A stretch of DNA of 64,000 bases from Cronobacter dublinensis subsp. dublinensis LMG 23823 (GCF_001277235.1 NZ_CP012266.1:3844001-3908000), one strand, 5' to 3'; counted from the stretch's first letter, positions 41,133-50,609 are shown. Notes: a model not told the origin generated them from the sequence alone. Translations and numbers: made by a program.

Positions 41133-42767
41133 TTAGCCTGCCCCACCCGTGGCGCGCAGCAGCGCCTGCGCCAGCACCGGCTCCGGTAGCGGGCTGTCGC
41201 CACGGGTATCCAGCATCGTCCGACACCAGGCCTGCGCCAGCGGCGGGGTCAGCGAACGCAGCACCTGAGCGCCGGTCGCCAGTAAAAAGAGCTGGCCGGT
41301 AATGGCGCGACCGGCCGCTTCATCCGGATGCCGCAGTCGCCCGGCCAGTTGTCGCCAGGCGCGGTCGAAGTGCCGGTCCTGCCCTTTCACCGCCTCAAAC
41401 TCGTCGCTCAGCATCTCCATGACGCCAGGCTGGCGCGCCAGCACCCGCAGCACGTCAAGGCACATGATGTTGCCAGAACCTTCCCAGATACTGTTGACCG
41501 GCATCTCACGATACAGACGCGGTAATTCGCTCTCCTCGCAATAGCCGATGCCGCCCAGCGCTTCCATCGCCTCCGCCACAAACGGAATACCGCCTTTGCA
41601 GACGCCATATTTCACGGCCGGCGTGAACAGCCGCGCGAAAGCCACCTCATGCGGCGATTCGCGCCGCTCCCAGGCGCGGGCGAGGCGAAAGAGCAGCGCA
41701 GTCTGGCCTTCCAGTTGCAGCGCCATACGCCCTAACACCTGGCGCATCAGCGGCTGGTCGATAAGGTTTTTCCCGAACGCCTGACGCTGATGGGCGTGAT
41801 AGAGCGCCACCGCCAGCGCGCGACGCATCAGCCCGTGACTGCCGAGCGCACAGTCAAAGCGCGTCATGCCGCCCATTCGTAGGATCTGGCGCACGCCTTC
41901 GCCCTCCTCGCCCAGCAGCCAGCCGAGCGCGTCCAGAAACTCCGCCTCGCTGCTGGCGTTTGAGCGGTTGCCGAGCTTCTCTTTCAGACGTTCGAGCCGC
42001 ACCGCGTTACGCTGTCCGTCAGGCAGAAAACGCGGCACGAAGAAGCAGGAGAGCCCGCCTTTCGTCTGCGCCAGCACCAGGTGCGCGTCGCTTTGCGGCA
42101 CCGAGAAAAACCATTTGTGCCCCACCAGCCGGTAGGCTTCGCCCGCGCCGCGTCGTGCGACGGGCTCCGCGCGGGTGGTGTTGCTAAGCACATCCGAACC
42201 GCCCTGTTTTTCGGTCATTCCCATGCCGATAAGCAGCCCGCGCTTTTGAGCGCCGGGCAGCAGGTGGGGATCGTAGCGATCGCCCGCAAGCGGCGCACGC
42301 CAGTCGGCGAAGAGCGGCGGCAACTGGGCCTGAAGCAGCGGCGTGGCGGCGAAGGTCATGGTAATGGGGCAGAGCGTGCCCGCCTCCACCTGCGCATGGA
42401 GCACAAAGCGCGCGGCGCGGGCCACCAGCGCGCCATCAGGCGCGGTCTCGCTCCAGGGCAGATTATGAACGCGGTTGGCGCACAGCCCCTGCATCAGCAG
42501 GTGCCAGGCCGGGTGAAAGCGCACATCGTCGAGGCGCGCGCCGCGCGCGTCGTAGCGCAGAAGCTCCGGCGGGTTGGCGTTGGCGAGACGCCCCAGTTCC
42601 AGCGATTCCGCCGTGCCAAGCTGCTGGCCGATGCTGGCGAGCAGTTCGGCGTCCCAGCCTGCGCCTTCGCGCAGCACCGCCTCGCGCAGCGCCGTATCGG
42701 AAAGAAAAAGATTGCTGTTATTGAGCGCGACGGGCTGGTTAAACACCGTATGGGTTTGCCAGTGCAT
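41133..42767 (-). CDS. aidB: AidB, acyl-CoA dehydrogenase-like alkylation-response protein
   Basis: A 544-residue flavoprotein with acyl-CoA dehydrogenase fold plus a C-terminal DNA-binding extension. In E. coli it is part of the Ada response and protects DNA, probably near promoters, from alkylating agents. Motifs include MHWQTHTVFNQPVALNNSNLFLSD (tetramer-forming N-terminus), GMGMTEKQGGSDV, GHKWFFSVPQSDAH, GMTRFDCALGSHGLMRR and PVNSIWEGSGNIMCLDVLRVL. The start at 42767 follows GGAGAGGGAAT and matches the family, although the frame is open upstream to 42914. Confidence 0.96.
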   Translation of the reverse strand: MHWQTHTVFNQPVALNNSNLFLSDTALREAVLREGAGWDAELLASIGQQLGTAESLELGRLANANPPELLRYDARGARLDDVRFHPAWHLLMQGLCANRVHNLPWSETAPDGALVARAARFVLHAQVEAGTLCPITMTFAATPLLQAQLPPLFADWRAPLAGDRYDPHLLPGAQKRGLLIGMGMTEKQGGSDVLSNTTRAEPVARRGAGEAYRLVGHKWFFSVPQSDAHLVLAQTKGGLSCFFVPRFLPDGQRNAVRLERLKEKLGNRSNASSEAEFLDALGWLLGEEGEGVRQILRMGGMTRFDCALGSHGLMRRALAVALYHAHQRQAFGKNLIDQPLMRQVLGRMALQLEGQTALLFRLARAWERRESPHEVAFARLFTPAVKYGVCKGGIPFVAEAMEALGGIGYCEESELPRLYREMPVNSIWEGSGNIMCLDVLRVLARQPGVMEMLSDEFEAVKGQDRHFDRAWRQLAGRLRHPDEAAGRAITGQLFLLATGAQVLRSLTPPLAQAWCRTMLDTRGDSPLPEPVLAQALLRATGGAG

Positions 42768-42856
42768 ATTCCCTCTCCTTACCTGTGGCAACGCCAGTAA
42801 GTATGGATGGAGAGGGAAAAGAAACCGCCCGCTCGCTTCACAAAAGCGAAAAGCCG

Positions 42857-44044
42857 TCAGCCGGCGATATAGTGCGGAACGAAGCGTGAAGTATCTTTGG
42901 TGATGAGCGAGCAATCCTCGCGGATGCCGATACCGGCGGGCTCGTCGCCGACGATCCAGCTGCCAAGCAGCGTATAGCTTTCGCCAAAGCGCGGCAGCGC
43001 CTGAAACGCCTGCCAGATGACCGGCTCATGGCCGTAGTCGCCGTCTTCCTGCGCCAGCACCCGCGCGTCGTTATCAAACAGCGTCACGTTGCCGCCTTCG
43101 CGTGAAAAGAGCGGCTTGCGCACATAGCCCGCATAGCCGGAAAGCGCTTGCGCCACGTCATGCCGCTCGCGCGCGAAGTCATCAGCAAACCAGGACGGCA
43201 GCAGGTTCGGATGCCCCGGAAATTGCGCCCAGAGCAGCGGCAGCAGTCCTTTATTGCTGAGGATGCTTTTCCACAGCGGCTCATACCAACGTTCCGCGCG
43301 CTTACGCAGCAGCGGGCCGTTGTCATCGCGCATCATCCACTCCAGCGGGTAGAGCTTAAACGCCTGGCGGATGACGTTATCGTCCAGATCGGTCAGGACG
43401 CCGCCGAGACCCAGCCCGATATCTTCAACATAGATAAACCGCGTATCCAGCCCCGCCTGACGCGCGCAGTCTTCCAGATAGAGCACCGTGCCGCGATCTT
43501 CCTCAGACTCCTGACAGCAGCTGAAATAGAGCGGATCGGGCGTGGCTATCTCGGCCAGACGAGCGATAAGCTTTTCCTGGATGGAGTTGAACTGATCGGC
43601 GTCGCGCGGGATGGTGCCGTGACGGCGGGCGTCTTCCAGCCATTGCCACTGAAAATAGGCGGATTCATACAGTGAGGTGGGCGTATCGGCGTTGTATTCC
43701 AGCAGCTTGACGGGCCCCTTGCCGGTCCAGACAAAATCCATGCGCCCGTAGAGCGACGGATCCTGCGCATTCCAGCTTTCGGCGATGGCGTCCCAGTACA
43801 GCTCGGGGATAGCCAGGCGCTCAAGCATCGCCTGATCGCGTACGGCGCGGTCGACCACCTCCAGGCACATCTCGTGCAGCTCGGCGGTAGGCGATTCTAT
43901 CTGCTCTTCTATCTGGCGCAGCGTAAAGCGATAGGCGCGGCTCTCATCCCAGTAGATCTCATCGTCAATGATGTGAAAGTGAAAGCCGTGGTCATGGGCG
44001 ATACGCGCGAGATCGGGGCGTACCGGGGTTTGGTGGCGCAGCAT
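42857..44044 (-). CDS. yjfC: Glutathionylspermidine synthase-family protein YjfC
   Basis: A 395-residue ATP-grasp-like protein matching the C-terminal synthetase half of glutathionylspermidine synthase, without the amidase half: YGRMDFVWTGKGPVKLLEYNADTPTSLYESAYFQWQW, GLLPLLWAQFPGHPNLLPSWF, YVRKPLFSREGGNV. It could ligate an amine to a peptide; no substrate is proven for YjfC. It abuts yjfM (the stop of one and the start of the next are adjacent) in a yjfL-yjfM-yjfC unit. Confidence 0.92.
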   Translation of the reverse strand: MLRHQTPVRPDLARIAHDHGFHFHIIDDEIYWDESRAYRFTLRQIEEQIESPTAELHEMCLEVVDRAVRDQAMLERLAIPELYWDAIAESWNAQDPSLYGRMDFVWTGKGPVKLLEYNADTPTSLYESAYFQWQWLEDARRHGTIPRDADQFNSIQEKLIARLAEIATPDPLYFSCCQESEEDRGTVLYLEDCARQAGLDTRFIYVEDIGLGLGGVLTDLDDNVIRQAFKLYPLEWMMRDDNGPLLRKRAERWYEPLWKSILSNKGLLPLLWAQFPGHPNLLPSWFADDFARERHDVAQALSGYAGYVRKPLFSREGGNVTLFDNDARVLAQEDGDYGHEPVIWQAFQALPRFGESYTLLGSWIVGDEPAGIGIREDCSLITKDTSRFVPHYIAG

Positions 44045-44701
44045 TTAACCTCCCCAGCTACTGCGGGAACTTGATGAGCGGCCAAAACCGCCGCGTGAAA
44101 TCGTCGTCGCGCTGCGGGTCACCAGGCTACGGCTGCTGCTCGCGGTCGTGCCTTTGCTGCCGCGCCAGACGTAGTCGCCGGAGCCGTTCTGCCACACGGG
44201 CCGCGTGTAGTAGTAATGATAACCCGTGCTGGAGGTCGTATAGGTCGAGGGGTTATCGTCCTGATCGCGCTTTTTATTCGCGTTGCTGGCCAGCAGGAAG
44301 CCGGCCATCATCGGGACCCAGGTTTTCCCCACGCCGTCGTAATAGCAGTTGTTGCCGTAGCTCGCGCTACAGTCATCCCAGTTCATTTTTGCGGTGGGAA
44401 TATTTCTTTCGAACTCGGATTTGGCGGTGTTCCACGCGTTCGTGCAGACGTCTGCGGGCTGGCCGTCGGCGGTGCACTCTTCCGCCGTGGCGTAGTAAAT
44501 GCCATCGCCGTCATTGTCGTTATCGCCATCATCCTGACAGGCTTTCAGACCGAAAAACGCCGCCCCGCCCATAATGGCGAGCGTTAATATTTTCGCCCCT
44601 TTTCGGTCCGACTCGGGGCGCGAATACGATTTCAGTTCGGGCGAGTTGTCCACCGGCGTATACGGTTTTCTTCTGCCGCGTTTTTTCCTTGCTGCCGCCA
44701 T
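44045..44701 (-). CDS. yjfM: DUF1190 protein YjfM
   Basis: A 218-residue protein: very basic N-terminus (AAARKKRGRRK), one hydrophobic segment (about 35-53), an acidic Asp/Asn stretch (QDDGDNDNDGDG), cysteine pairs in AEECTADGQPADVC and DDCSASYGNNCYYDG, and a Ser/Arg/Gly-rich tail. A low-complexity exported domain anchored to the inner membrane is likely. Function unknown. Its place between the DUF350 membrane protein and the ATP-grasp ligase is conserved, so the three probably act together. Confidence 0.88.
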   Translation of the reverse strand: MAAARKKRGRRKPYTPVDNSPELKSYSRPESDRKGAKILTLAIMGGAAFFGLKACQDDGDNDNDGDGIYYATAEECTADGQPADVCTNAWNTAKSEFERNIPTAKMNWDDCSASYGNNCYYDGVGKTWVPMMAGFLLASNANKKRDQDDNPSTYTTSSTGYHYYYTRPVWQNGSGDYVWRGSKGTTASSSRSLVTRSATTISRGGFGRSSSSRSSWGG

Positions 44702-44722
44702 ATCCTTCCTTGTTTTCTCTTT

Positions 44723-45121
44723 TTACCAGGTCATGCAGGCCGCATTCAGAATACCGCCAGCCAGCGACGCCACGCCCATGAAAATACCGGCTGCGACGTT
44801 ACGGTTAATAATTTTCTCGCTCAGTTTCGGCATGTATAAGCGCACGCCGCCGTAGATTATAAGCTGTACGACGAGCGCGATCGCCCCCCAAATCAGATAG
44901 TCAGTAATGCTGACGGAGTTAATCGCGGCGCTGGCGAGCGGCACCACATAGCCTAAAATCGCGCCGCCGAAGGTAATGGCCGCCGCGCTGTTATTCTCTT
45001 TAATCAGCGTCCATTCGTCGTGGGAGGTAATACGGGTGTAGATGAACATAAAACAGTTGATCATCGCCAGCCCGATAAAAAAGTAAGCGCAAAACGCCAT
45101 CAGTCCGTGGAATGTCTGCAC
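44723..45121 (-). CDS. yjfL: DUF350 membrane protein YjfL
   Basis: A 132-residue inner-membrane protein with four hydrophobic helices (MAFCAYFFIGLAMINCFMF; AAITFGGAILGYVVPLASAA; LIWGAIALVVQLIIYGGV; GIFMGVASLAGGILNAACM). GTG start at 45121, supported by AGGAG eight bases upstream; the nearby ATG is in another frame. Function unknown. In E. coli it follows yjfI-yjfJ-yjfK, which are missing here, leaving a three-gene unit. Confidence 0.9.
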   Translation of the reverse strand: MQTFHGLMAFCAYFFIGLAMINCFMFIYTRITSHDEWTLIKENNSAAAITFGGAILGYVVPLASAAINSVSITDYLIWGAIALVVQLIIYGGVRLYMPKLSEKIINRNVAAGIFMGVASLAGGILNAACMTW

Positions 45122-45278
45122 GATTTCATCTCCTGAATCCAGTTAGAGGTAGGTAATTAACAGGTAAATAACCTGTGGCGCTTATAGTAGCAGCGCAGTT
45201 TAGCGTGATTGACGCTTTAATAAAACTTTACACAGGCCAGAGGGTTATCGGCGGGCGCGCGGCAAAGGCCGCGGAAAT

Positions 45279-45304
45279 AAAAAACCCTCCGCAGAGGGTT
45301 TTTA
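45279..45304 (-). terminator. Terminator downstream of rlmB
   Basis: AAAACCCTC / GAGGGTTTT with a CGCA loop, T-rich on the minus strand after the stem. It ends four bases before the rlmB stop codon region. Confidence 0.85.
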
Positions 45305-45307
45305 AGA

Positions 45308-46039
45308 TTAGCTGCGCTGACGCACGGCTTCAAAAAGGCAAATACCGGTTGCGACCGAGACGTTCAGCGAGGAGACGCTGCCCGCCATCGGGATGCTGAT
45401 AAGCTCATCGCAATGCTCGCGGGTGAGACGGCGCATACCTTCGCCTTCCGCGCCCATCACCAGCGCCAGCGGGCCAGTCATTTTGCTCTGAAACAGCGTA
45501 TGATCTGCCTCACCTGCCGTGCCGACGATCCAGACGTTCTCTTCCTGTAAGAGACGCATGGTGCGCGCGAGGTTGGTGACGCGGATCAGCGGGACGTTTT
45601 CCGCCGCGCCGCAAGCCACTTTTTTGGCCGTCGCGTTGAGCTGCGCGGAGCGGTCTTTCGGTACGATCACCGCATGAACGCCCGCCGCGTCGGCGCTGCG
45701 CAGGCAGGCGCCGAGGTTATGCGGATCGGTAACGCCGTCGAGGATCAGCAGGAACGGCTGATCGTGCGCCGCCAGCAGATCTGGCAGATCGTTTTCGCCA
45801 TACTGACGCCCTGGCTTCACGCGCGCCACAATGCCCTGATGCACCGCGCCGTCGGCTTTTTCATCCAGCCACTGGCGGTTCGCCACCTGCACCGGCACGC
45901 CCTGCGCTTCGATAGCATGGATGAGCGGCAGCAGGCGTTTATCTTCACGCCCTTTCAGAATAAAAACTTCCTGAAAACGCTCGGGAGCGCGCTCCAGCAG
46001 GGCCTGCACCGCGTGGATGCCGTAAATCATTTCACTCAT
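45308..46039 (-). CDS. rlmB: 23S rRNA (guanosine-2'-O)-methyltransferase RlmB
   Basis: A 243-residue SPOUT methyltransferase that methylates G2251 in the peptidyl-transferase P loop using S-adenosylmethionine. N-terminal substrate-binding domain (IYGIHAVQALLERAPERF), then the knotted catalytic domain with LDGVTDPHNLGACLRSADAAGVHAVIVPKDRSA, GPLALVMGAEGEGMRRLTREHCDELISIPMAG and SLNVSVATGICLFEAVRQR. Downstream of rnr, separated by 81 bp with two strong hairpins. Confidence 0.98.
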   Translation of the reverse strand: MSEMIYGIHAVQALLERAPERFQEVFILKGREDKRLLPLIHAIEAQGVPVQVANRQWLDEKADGAVHQGIVARVKPGRQYGENDLPDLLAAHDQPFLLILDGVTDPHNLGACLRSADAAGVHAVIVPKDRSAQLNATAKKVACGAAENVPLIRVTNLARTMRLLQEENVWIVGTAGEADHTLFQSKMTGPLALVMGAEGEGMRRLTREHCDELISIPMAGSVSSLNVSVATGICLFEAVRQRS

Positions 46040-46055
46040 GAATGGTACTCGTTAT

Positions 46056-46119
46056 GGGCGGCGAGCCGCCCGGTGTTAGGCAATACATTATCAAGCGGGC
46101 CTGACGCGCAGGCCCCGCG
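46056..46119 (-). repeat. Two GC-rich hairpins between rnr and rlmB
   Basis: A perfect stem GGGCGGC-GA-GCCGCCC (46056-46071) and a second stem GCGGGCCTG / CAGGCCCCGC (about 46096-46119). Neither has a T run, so they more likely act as mRNA-stability or processing elements than as terminators. Confidence 0.55.
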
Positions 46120-46120
46120 A

Positions 46121-48592
46121 TTAGCTGTCGCGCTTTTTCTTCGCCGCGCGCTTCGCTTTCGTGGCGGCGGGGATTTTAGCGGTTTTCTCCGACGGTTTTT
46201 TACTGCTTTTCGCCGGTTTGTCACTCTTCTCAGCGCGTGCGACGCCGTCTTTCTTCACCTTTCCACGGACTTTCTCGTTACGAAAAGCGTCGTTAGGTTC
46301 GAAATTCTGGCGCTTGCCGACCTGACGACGGCTGCGGTTTTTGCCGCCGCCACCGCCGCCTCTTTTCTCACGCTCGCGCGCGGTTTTGCCGACGTTACGC
46401 GGCCCGCGTTCGCTGGAGATCAGCGAGAAGTCGATTTTACGCTCATCCATGTTCACGGCTTCGACTTTCACTTCGACGCGATCGCCCAGACGGTACGTCT
46501 GGCCGCCAGATTCGCCGATCAACCGCTGGCCGACCTGATCGAAACGGTAGTAGTCGTTGTCGAGCGAGGAGACATGCACCAGACCATCGATAAAGAGGTC
46601 CGCGAGGCGCACAAAGAAGCCAAAGCCGGTCACGCTGGAGATGACCCCGGAGAAAGTCTGTCCGACCTGGTCCTGCATGAAGTCGCATTTGAGCCAGTCC
46701 GCCACTTCGCGGGTCGCTTCATCGGCGCGGCGCTCGGTCATGGAGCAGTGCTGGCCAAGTTGCAGCATCTCTTCCATGGTGTAGTGGCAACCGCCGCTTT
46801 CGGTGGTGTGGCCTTCATGGCCCTGCTCTTTCGCCAGCAGATATTTAATCGCGCGGTGCAGCGTAAGATCCGGGTAGCGGCGGATAGGCGAGGTAAAGTG
46901 CGCGTAGGATTGCAGCGCCAGGCCAAAGTGGCCGCGGTTTTCCGGATCGTAAATCGCCTGTTTCATCGAGCGCAGCAGCATGGTTTGCAGCATCTCGTGA
47001 TCGGGACGATCGGCGATGGAATTCAGCAACTCGGCGTAGTCGCGCGGCTCCGGCTTGCTGCCGCCCGGCAGTTCCAGGCCCAGCTCCGCCAGCACCGAAC
47101 GGAACGAGGTAATCGCTTCGTTGGTCGGACGATCGTGAATACGGAACAGCGCCGGCTCTTTGTGCTTCTCGACAAAGCGCGCCGCCGAAATGTTGGCGAG
47201 GATCATGCACTCTTCGATGAGCTTGTGAGCATCGTTACGCTGGGTCTGTTCGATGCGATCGATGCGACGCTCGGCGTTGAAGATAAACTTCGCCTCTTCG
47301 CTCTCAAACGAGATGCCACCGCGCTCGGTACGCGCTTCATCCAGCGCTTTATAAAGATGATGCAGCTCTTCGAGATGTTTCACCAGCGGCTGATACTGGC
47401 TGCGCAGTTCTTCATCGCCCTGCAGGATGTGCCACACCTTGGTATAGGTGAGACGCGCGTGCGAGCTCATGACCGCTTCATAGAATTTATAGCCCGTCAG
47501 GCGGCCTTTGGCGGAGATAGTCATCTCACAGACCATACAGAGGCGGTCAACCTGCGGATTGAGCGAGCAGAGGCCGTTGGAGAGCACTTCCGGCAGCATC
47601 GGGACGACCTGCGAGGGGAAGTAGACCGACGTGCCGCGATTGCGCGCTTCGTCATCGAGCGGCGTCGGCGGACGCACGTAGTAGCTGACGTCCGCAATGG
47701 CGACCCACAGGCGCCAGCCGCCGCCGCGTTTCTTCTCGCAGAAAACGGCGTCGTCAAAGTCGCGGGCGTCTTCGCCATCAATGGTGACGAGCGGCAGGTC
47801 GCGCAAATCGACGCGTCCGACCTTCGCCTCTTCCGGCACCTCTTCTTTCAGGTGCGCAATCTGCTCTTCGACGGCTTTCGGCCAGACGTAGGGAATTTCA
47901 TGGGTGCGCAGCGCCATATCCACGGCCATGCCGGTGCCCATGTTATCGCCGAGTACTTCGACGATTTTACCGATGGCTTTGGTGCGGCGGGTCGGACGCT
48001 GGGTCAGCTCGACGACCACGACGTAGCCCATGCGGGCGCCCATAATCTCTTCCGGCGGGATGAGAATATCAAAGCTCAGGCGGCTGTCGTCCGGCACCAC
48101 AAAGCCGACACCGGCGTCCGTGAAATAGCGGCCGACGATATTGCTCTGCTTTGGCACCAGCACGCGCACGATGCGCGCTTCGCGGCGGCCTTTACGATCC
48201 GATCCGAGCGGCTGCGCCAGCACGATATCGCCGTGAATGCAGGTTTTCATCTGCTCTGAAGAGAGATACAGATCGTCTTTACGCCCTTCGACGCGCAAAA
48301 AACCGTAACCGTCGCGGTGGCCGATCACGGTGCCTTTTTGCAGATCGAGACGTTCCGGCAGCGCGTAGCACTGGCGGCGGGTAAAGACGAGCTGGCCGTC
48401 GCGCTCCATCGCGCGCAGGCGGCGGCGCAGCGCTTCCTGCTGCTCTTCGCCTTCAATGCCGAGTTCGTTTGCCAGTTCATCGCGGTTAGCCGGTTTTTCA
48501 CGTTTTGTTAAATGCTCGAGGATAAATTCCCGGCTCGGGATGGGATTGGTGTACTTCTCAGCTTCTCGTTCCTGAAAAGGATCTTGTGACAT
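46121..48592 (-). CDS. rnr: Ribonuclease R
   Basis: An 823-residue processive 3'-to-5' exoribonuclease that degrades structured RNA and works in rRNA quality control and trans-translation. Order: N-terminal helix-turn-helix (about 20-85), cold-shock domains, RNB catalytic domain with the magnesium-binding DGEDARDFDDAV, S1 domain (GQTFSGVISSVTGFGFFVRLADLFIDGLVHVSSLDNDYY), then a Lys/Arg-rich tail (KTAREREKRGGGGGGKNRSRR...AKRAAKKKRDS) that binds RNA and tmRNA-SmpB. Part of nsrR-rnr-rlmB, as in E. coli. Confidence 0.98.
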   Translation of the reverse strand: MSQDPFQEREAEKYTNPIPSREFILEHLTKREKPANRDELANELGIEGEEQQEALRRRLRAMERDGQLVFTRRQCYALPERLDLQKGTVIGHRDGYGFLRVEGRKDDLYLSSEQMKTCIHGDIVLAQPLGSDRKGRREARIVRVLVPKQSNIVGRYFTDAGVGFVVPDDSRLSFDILIPPEEIMGARMGYVVVVELTQRPTRRTKAIGKIVEVLGDNMGTGMAVDMALRTHEIPYVWPKAVEEQIAHLKEEVPEEAKVGRVDLRDLPLVTIDGEDARDFDDAVFCEKKRGGGWRLWVAIADVSYYVRPPTPLDDEARNRGTSVYFPSQVVPMLPEVLSNGLCSLNPQVDRLCMVCEMTISAKGRLTGYKFYEAVMSSHARLTYTKVWHILQGDEELRSQYQPLVKHLEELHHLYKALDEARTERGGISFESEEAKFIFNAERRIDRIEQTQRNDAHKLIEECMILANISAARFVEKHKEPALFRIHDRPTNEAITSFRSVLAELGLELPGGSKPEPRDYAELLNSIADRPDHEMLQTMLLRSMKQAIYDPENRGHFGLALQSYAHFTSPIRRYPDLTLHRAIKYLLAKEQGHEGHTTESGGCHYTMEEMLQLGQHCSMTERRADEATREVADWLKCDFMQDQVGQTFSGVISSVTGFGFFVRLADLFIDGLVHVSSLDNDYYRFDQVGQRLIGESGGQTYRLGDRVEVKVEAVNMDERKIDFSLISSERGPRNVGKTAREREKRGGGGGGKNRSRRQVGKRQNFEPNDAFRNEKVRGKVKKDGVARAEKSDKPAKSSKKPSEKTAKIPAATKAKRAAKKKRDS

Positions 48593-48628
48593 GGCGGTTC
48601 CTCCGTTGTCATCTGTGGCGCGAATGCG

Positions 48629-49054
48629 TCATTCCACCAGCAATAATTTGTAGAGCGGCTGGTTTTCATGCACTAAATCGGCCAGCGTGTAGTTATCCAG
48701 TTCCTGAAGAAAGCGTTCTACCGCCCCGCCCAGCACCTGCTTCAGGCGACACGCGGGCGTGATGTGACAGAACGCGCTGCTACAGTTCACTATAGACAGG
48801 GGCTCCAGCTCGCGCACGACATCGCCGATGCGGATGGTCGCGGCCGGTTTGCCAAGGCGGATCCCGCCGTTTTTGCCCCGCACGGCGGTAACATAGCCCG
48901 CACGACTCAGTTGGTTGATAATTTTAACCATATGATTGCGGGAGACGCCGTACACCTGAGTGACTTCAGAAATGCTGGTCATGCGGCCTTCCGGCAAGGA
49001 CGCCATATAGATCAAAGCCCGTAGCCCGAAATCGGTAAAACTCGTTAACTGCAC
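48629..49054 (-). CDS. nsrR: Nitric-oxide-sensing repressor NsrR
   Basis: A 141-residue Rrf2-family regulator. Winged helix in residues 1-60 (MQLTSFTDFGLRALIYMASL, ISEVTQVYGVSRNHMVKIINQLSRAGYV); iron-sulfur cluster ligands Cys91, Cys96 and Cys102 in NCSSAFCHITPACRLK. Nitric oxide disrupts the cluster and relieves repression of hmp, ytfE and others. GTG start at 49054 after GAGGTTGAT, as in E. coli. Its predicted target ytfE lies in this window. First gene of the nsrR-rnr-rlmB group. Confidence 0.97.
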   Translation of the reverse strand: MQLTSFTDFGLRALIYMASLPEGRMTSISEVTQVYGVSRNHMVKIINQLSRAGYVTAVRGKNGGIRLGKPAATIRIGDVVRELEPLSIVNCSSAFCHITPACRLKQVLGGAVERFLQELDNYTLADLVHENQPLYKLLLVE

Positions 49055-49171
49055 ATCAACCTCAGAGTATGGGAGGGGAAAAACGCGGTTCGCCCAAAGG
49101 GCGATGTGTTGATGATAAACCAGCCAGATGTCAGGCGGCTAATTTATTTGAAAAAGGCGGGTAAAATCCGG

Positions 49172-49201
49172 GAAAAACAGAGGGCGCGATCGCCGCGCCC
49201 T
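49172..49201 (-). terminator. Terminator of purA
   Basis: AGGGCGCG / CGCGCCCT stem followed on the minus strand by CTGTTTTT, a few bases after the purA stop. Confidence 0.85.
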
Positions 49202-49208
49202 GGGTGTC

Positions 49209-50507
49209 TTATGCGTCGAACGGATCGCGCAGGATCATGGTTTCGGTACGATCCGGACCGGTAGAGATGATGTCGATCGGCACGCCGGTGACTTCTTCAA
49301 TACGTTTGATGTAGTTCAGTGCCGCCTGCGGCAGACCACTACGCTCTTTCACGCCGAAGGTGGATTCAGACCAGCCCGGCATGGTTTCGTAGATCGGCTC
49401 GATACCTTCCCAGTCATCCGCCGCCATCGGGGTGGTGGTGACTTCACGGCCATCCGGCATACGGTAAGCGACGCAGATTTTCACCTCTTCCAGACCATCC
49501 AGCACATCCAGTTTGGTCAGGCAGAAGCCGGAGAGGGAGTTGATCTGCACGGCGCGGCGTACCGCGACCGCATCCAGCCAGCCGGTACGACGGCGACGGC
49601 CAGTGGTAGCACCGAATTCGTTGCCTTTCTTGCACAGGAATTCACCGATGTCGTCGAACAGCTCCGTCGGGAATGGGCCTGCGCCAACGCGGGTGGAGTA
49701 GGCTTTAATGATGCCGAGCACGTAGTCCACATAACGCGGGCCAATGCCGGAACCGGTCGCCACGCCGCCGGCGGTGGTGTTGGAGGAGGTGACGTACGGA
49801 TAGGTGCCGTGGTCGATATCCAGCAGCGTACCCTGCGCGCCTTCAAACATGATGAAGTCGCCGCGTTTACGCGCCTGATCCAGCAGATCGGACACGTCCA
49901 CCACCATGCTGGTCAGCACGTCGGCAATCGCCATAACGTCATCCAGCACTTTCTGGTAGTCAACCGCTTCCACTTTATAGAAGTTCACCAACTGGAAGTT
50001 ATGGTATTCCAGCACTTCTTTCAGTTTGTCGGCGAAAGTGGCTTTATCGAAGAGATCGCCCACGCGCAGACCGCGACGCGCCACTTTATCTTCATAGGCC
50101 GGGCCAATGCCGCGACCCGTGGTGCCGATGGCTTTGGCGCCACGTGCTTTCTCACGCGCCACGTCGAGCGCGACATGGTAGTCGAGGATAAGCGGGCAGG
50201 CTTCAGATAACAGCAGTCGTTCGCGAACCGGGATACCGCGGTCTTCCAGTTCCTTCATCTCTTTCATCAGCGCCGCAGGCGACAGCACAACACCGTTACC
50301 AATGATGCTGGTGACGTTATCGCGAAGAATACCTGAGGGGATAAGATGGAGGACGGTTTTTTCACCGTTGATTACGAGAGTATGGCCTGCGTTGTGACCG
50401 CCCTGGTAGCGCACAACATATTTAGCCCGTTCAGTCAGAAGATCGACAATCTTCCCTTTACCTTCGTCACCCCATTGGGTGCCCAGTACGACGACGTTGT
50501 TACCCAT
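49209..50507 (-). CDS. purA: Adenylosuccinate synthetase
   Basis: A 432-residue enzyme that condenses IMP and aspartate with GTP hydrolysis, the first committed step to AMP. The P-loop GTQWGDEGKGK with catalytic Asp is at 10-20, and His41 is in GHNAGHT. Further signatures are GTTGRGIGPAYEDKVARRG and the base-recognition TKLDVLDGLEEVKICVAY. Monocistronic, with terminator. A PurR-like site overlaps its translation start region. Confidence 0.99.
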   Translation of the reverse strand: MGNNVVVLGTQWGDEGKGKIVDLLTERAKYVVRYQGGHNAGHTLVINGEKTVLHLIPSGILRDNVTSIIGNGVVLSPAALMKEMKELEDRGIPVRERLLLSEACPLILDYHVALDVAREKARGAKAIGTTGRGIGPAYEDKVARRGLRVGDLFDKATFADKLKEVLEYHNFQLVNFYKVEAVDYQKVLDDVMAIADVLTSMVVDVSDLLDQARKRGDFIMFEGAQGTLLDIDHGTYPYVTSSNTTAGGVATGSGIGPRYVDYVLGIIKAYSTRVGAGPFPTELFDDIGEFLCKKGNEFGATTGRRRRTGWLDAVAVRRAVQINSLSGFCLTKLDVLDGLEEVKICVAYRMPDGREVTTTPMAADDWEGIEPIYETMPGWSESTFGVKERSGLPQAALNYIKRIEEVTGVPIDIISTGPDRTETMILRDPFDA

Positions 50508-50512
50508 TTTTC

Positions 50513-50528
50513 AAAATCACCGTTTGCT
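50513..50528 (-). promoter_or_regulatory. PurR-like operator before purA
   Basis: AGCAAACGGTGATTTT on the minus strand, ending five bases before the purA ATG. It shares the GCAAACG core of the PurR box (ANGCAANCGNTTNCNT) with two mismatches in the second half. Repression by PurR is known for purA in E. coli. Confidence 0.45.
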
Positions 50529-50609
50529 TAAAAAAGGATTCTAACACCAGCTTTCCTGATGTTCAGCCCTTTTTGTATACAAATTTCGTCGATTATGCCC
50601 GAATTTTAT

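Noticed and set aside
45674..48259. 861-codon plus-strand frame opposite rlmB and rnr
   Set aside because: Antisense shadow of two well-supported genes; composition is that of a reverse-complement frame.
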